Positions 61,653-64,000 of a stretch of DNA of 64,000 nucleotides are shown here, one piece after another. This stretch comes from Lachnospiraceae bacterium (GTDB lineage Bacteria; Bacillota; Clostridia; Lachnospirales; Lachnospiraceae): NCBI GenBank assembly GCA_910575605.1, contig CAJTEW010000001.1, positions 248,001 to 312,000 on the forward strand. The letters are read 5' to 3'. The notes under the pieces are model-generated. The model was not told the DNA's origin and ran no database searches. It saw nothing but the letters and a program-made list of their open reading frames with translations. Position 1 is the first letter of the stretch. Every line of letters begins with the position of its first letter. The translations under genes were made by a program, and so were the position numbers.

Positions 61653-62957
61653 TTACTTTTCATCCTCCCCGGCTCCAATTGTCACATCCTGAAAGAATAG
61701 CGTCAGTATATCTTTATAGTTCTTTCCCTTCTTTGCCATCTCATTGGCTCCGTTCTGGCTCATGCCAATTCCGTGCCCAAAGCCTCCTCCGGAAATCACG
61801 AATGTTTCTCCTTCTTTTTTTATCTTAAAGAAAGCGCTGGGAAGAAGTGCAGACGCAGGCTCTGTCTCTCCATTGTGCTTTACAACCGGAAGGCCGCTGC
61901 CGCCAAGAGCTTTTCGTATTTTATTTTCTGTATCTACAGTTACTGTCCCCTTGTCTCCTTTAGCCTGTATCTGCAGTGCAATTCCTCCTTCTCCTGTCTT
62001 TGTAATCTTAATATCCTTAAGTGTTCCGATATCTGTTTCCGTATTGGTGCTTATAAGATTAGACAGCGTATCTGCCGGTATTTCAATCTCCCACCGGTAC
62101 CAGGGAAGCTCTGCTTCATAATCACCGTCCTTTCCCTTTACCTCCACGGATTTCAAATACTGGCCTGCCTCATTTTCCTCAGTTCCCCATGCTTCAAGGC
62201 CCGCCGTATGTCCACAGGAGGTGGAGTAGTAAAAGGTTTCAATCAGCTTTCCTTCATAACGGATTACCTGATTTTCCGTCTCCTTTACCGCCTTATTTGT
62301 CACCTCATCCTCCTGGCAGTTTCCGTATACCTGAAAGCGTGTACTGTCATTTACATGAGCTTCATACTCAGGATATGCCATTGTTTTTGTCTGTTGATAG
62401 GCAAAATTGCGCGCGCACACTGCCTGGGCCTTAAGGGCCTCCGGCTCATAGTAAAAAGGCATCTCACTGGGAACAACCTTACACAGATATTTCTCTAAGG
62501 GAAGCTCATTAATTACCACAATTCCCTCCGGCGTGGAACGAAGCTCAATAATCCCTGCATAGGAAGGAGTTCCGTATGCCCTCTGAATACTGTTTAACGT
62601 AATCTCTCCTCCTTCCTTTGCCTGAATCCGTATAGCCGTTCCCCGCTCTTTTCCGAATCCCTCATCGTCAGGCTTAAAGCTTACCGTCTCCCCTGCCTTC
62701 ACCTCCCGCTTTTCCTCTCCACAGACAATCTCCATCCCTGCGGCCGCTGAAATCTCCATAACCGGATGGGTAATGTCCACAAAGTCATCTGTCATAATCA
62801 GCACCCGGATATCCGGATTGTTAATGGATGGTTCGTCACTTCTTTCCTGTCCAGTTTTATTACGTGTGAAAAATACACCTGCTGCCACAATAAAAATAAT
62901 AATAAAAGCTGCCGCTCCATATAAAAAAAATTTTTTCTTTTTCATATTTTCATCCAA
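61653..62957 (-). CDS. SpoIID/LytB-domain protein
   Basis: A membrane-anchored peptidoglycan enzyme-like protein of about 434 residues. A hydrophobic anchor follows the first basic residues (KKKKFFLYGAAAFIIIFIVAAG), then a region with an SH3-like/beta-rich part, then the SpoIID domain (about 150-425; LPLEKYLCKVVPSEMPFYYEPEALKAQAVCARNFAYQ has the signature Glu, with YSTSCGHT and GGGFGHGIGMSQNGANEMA at the end). SpoIID proper is a lytic transglycosylase used in engulfment; this one may be a related vegetative LytB-like protein. Start is uncertain: TTG 62957 fits the AAGGAG spacing, ATG 62945 is the other option. Confidence 0.88.
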   Translation of the reverse strand: MDENMKKKKFFLYGAAAFIIIFIVAAGVFFTRNKTGQERSDEPSINNPDIRVLIMTDDFVDITHPVMEISAAAGMEIVCGEEKREVKAGETVSFKPDDEGFGKERGTAIRIQAKEGGEITLNSIQRAYGTPSYAGIIELRSTPEGIVVINELPLEKYLCKVVPSEMPFYYEPEALKAQAVCARNFAYQQTKTMAYPEYEAHVNDSTRFQVYGNCQEDEVTNKAVKETENQVIRYEGKLIETFYYSTSCGHTAGLEAWGTEENEAGQYLKSVEVKGKDGDYEAELPWYRWEIEIPADTLSNLISTNTETDIGTLKDIKITKTGEGGIALQIQAKGDKGTVTVDTENKIRKALGGSGLPVVKHNGETEPASALLPSAFFKIKKEGETFVISGGGFGHGIGMSQNGANEMAKKGKNYKDILTLFFQDVTIGAGEDEK

Positions 62958-63073
62958 TCTGTCCGCCACTCCTTATCTAATTGCTTTTTTATTTAAACTA
63001 TACTATATTAAATATATATCTGTCCACCCTTTCGGGGGTGCTCCGGTAATCTTAAAAAGAAAGGAATTAAAAA

Positions 63074-64000
63074 ATGATTTCCGTAATAATCCCTGTCTAC
63101 AATACAGAAAAATATCTCCGACGCTGCATCGATTCAGTCCTGGCTTCTTATTACCGTGACTTTGAGATTCTTTTAATCAACGACGGCTCCACTGACAAAA
63201 GTGCTGATATCTGCCGGGAATACTCCTTAAAAGACAACCGCATCAAAGTCTTTCATCAGAAAAATCAGGGGGTTTCTGCCGCAAGAAACCAGGGAATCAA
63301 CAAAGCCATCGGAGAATGGCTTATATTTGTTGACTCAGATGATTATATCACGAAGGACTTTCTTTCCGTAATCTCCTGTGACCGGTATAAGAACATAGAT
63401 TTCCTTCTGTTTGATTTTATAAAATCCACAGACAGCCCCCGTAAGGCAGCGTCTCCTGTAAAGCCCATATCCATAAGAAACAAGGGCATGCTTAAGCTGC
63501 TTCAAAGAATTCTTGTGCCAGAAAAGCTTTCTCCTGACACAAATGCTGACTTCCGCTCCCCCTGTGCAAGAGCCTATAAAAAGTCCATTATAGACCAGTA
63601 TTCTATCCGTTTTTCCCCCGGCCTTACAGTCGGAGAAGATCTGCTCTTTAATCTGGAATACCAGCTTAGAGCCGGCTCCTGCGTATACACCCCTATTCCT
63701 GTATATGTGTACGACATCCACACAGGCTCTGCCACCCATGGTTTTCGGGGAGACCTTGTAAAAAATCATGCAAGGCTTCAAAAAGAAATAAAGAACATTT
63801 TAATAAAATCACGCATGTTTCCCTCCCTTGAAAGGGAATTTTATTCCTACTCCCTTGAAAACTTAACCTATGTCCTTATCTGGGAGGTGTTAAGCCCCTT
63901 AAATCCGGCGCCGTACCGGGAAAAGAAGAGGCTCTTACGGCTGATGCAGAAAAACCCTATTTACAGAAAAGCAATGAAGTACAGCTTAAAAACCGGTATT
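63074..64000 (+). CDS. Family 2 glycosyltransferase, 3' end beyond the window
   Basis: 309 codons are visible with no stop. Start ISVIIPVYNTEKYLRRCIDSVL, then LINDGSTDKS, GVSAARNQGI and LIFVDSDDYI (the DxD metal motif) make a typical GT2 with a 3' extension. The ATG has an AAAGGA ribosome site 7-8 bases upstream. It is divergent from the SpoIID-type gene. Substrates are unknown; exopolysaccharide or teichoic-acid side chains are common for this class. Confidence 0.9.
   Translation, partial: MISVIIPVYNTEKYLRRCIDSVLASYYRDFEILLINDGSTDKSADICREYSLKDNRIKVFHQKNQGVSAARNQGINKAIGEWLIFVDSDDYITKDFLSVISCDRYKNIDFLLFDFIKSTDSPRKAASPVKPISIRNKGMLKLLQRILVPEKLSPDTNADFRSPCARAYKKSIIDQYSIRFSPGLTVGEDLLFNLEYQLRAGSCVYTPIPVYVYDIHTGSATHGFRGDLVKNHARLQKEIKNILIKSRMFPSLEREFYSYSLENLTYVLIWEVLSPLNPAPYREKKRLLRLMQKNPIYRKAMKYSLKTGI

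Noticed and set aside
61773-62498. A 241-codon plus-strand frame inside the SpoIID-type gene
   Set aside because: Antisense to a conserved gene; composition is that of a shadow frame and no promoter or ribosome site was seen.

Overview
The window looks like chromosome from a strictly anaerobic, low-to-moderate GC Firmicute, most likely a Lachnospiraceae-type Clostridium. Reasons: Rex and MazF beside alr, a ferredoxin-dependent NfnAB transhydrogenase, formate-THF ligase, an Re-type citrate synthase paired with Icd, a SpoIID-family protein, and AGGAGG-type ribosome sites with consensus sigma-A promoters. Almost every gene is on the minus strand, so operons read from high to low coordinates. Only an ABC-F gene (41.0-42.9 kb), a decayed IS (43.0-43.9 kb) and a truncated glycosyltransferase at the right edge lie on the plus strand.

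Layout: 0-9.2 kb holds a partial flotillin, two paired genes of unknown function, a soluble hybrid histidine kinase, rlmH with a ZIP transporter, nfnAB, and small orphan genes. 9.4-10.7 kb is an iron alcohol dehydrogenase behind a promoter covered by Rex-type operators. 10.8-20.8 kb is a catabolic locus: two GH172 (DUF2961) enzymes, a six-hairpin glycosidase, a sugar ABC importer without its own ATPase, and a LacI regulator, all under one promoter with a near-perfect LacI-type palindrome at the start site. 20.8-26.1 kb is a polyamine uptake operon (PuuR-like regulator, PotA, B, C, D). 26.2-40.9 kb is housekeeping: a zinc-ribbon/TPR/chitobiase-like protein, folD, fhs, ftsK/spoIIIE, tepA, metY, a CFI-box protein, yebC, a CBS/CorC protein, mazF, alr, nnrDE, rex.

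42.9-49.2 kb is the accessory part: an internally deleted IS3-family copy, a 1244-residue AT-rich protein with an N-terminal PD-(D/E)xK-like nuclease domain and a STAND-type NTPase (an Avs-like antiviral candidate), a frameshifted Rpn-family nuclease gene and a small broken ORF. 49.2-52.7 kb is a Re-citrate synthase / GntR regulator / Icd operon with a 26-bp operator palindrome over its -10. 52.7-60.7 kb is ilvA and the classic plsX-acpP-rnc-smc-ftsY block. 60.7-64 kb has a GT2 glycosyltransferase, a SpoIID-family protein and a divergent, truncated GT2 gene.

How it fits together: Rex, encoded at 40.2 kb, probably reads the NADH/NAD ratio and controls the alcohol dehydrogenase at 9.5 kb and perhaps itself. 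NfnAB balances NADH, NADPH and ferredoxin. Re-citrate synthase and Icd would supply 2-oxoglutarate for glutamate. The GH172 locus imports and cleaves an oligosaccharide whose identity cannot be read from the sequence. No tRNA, rRNA, CRISPR array or riboswitch was recognised.
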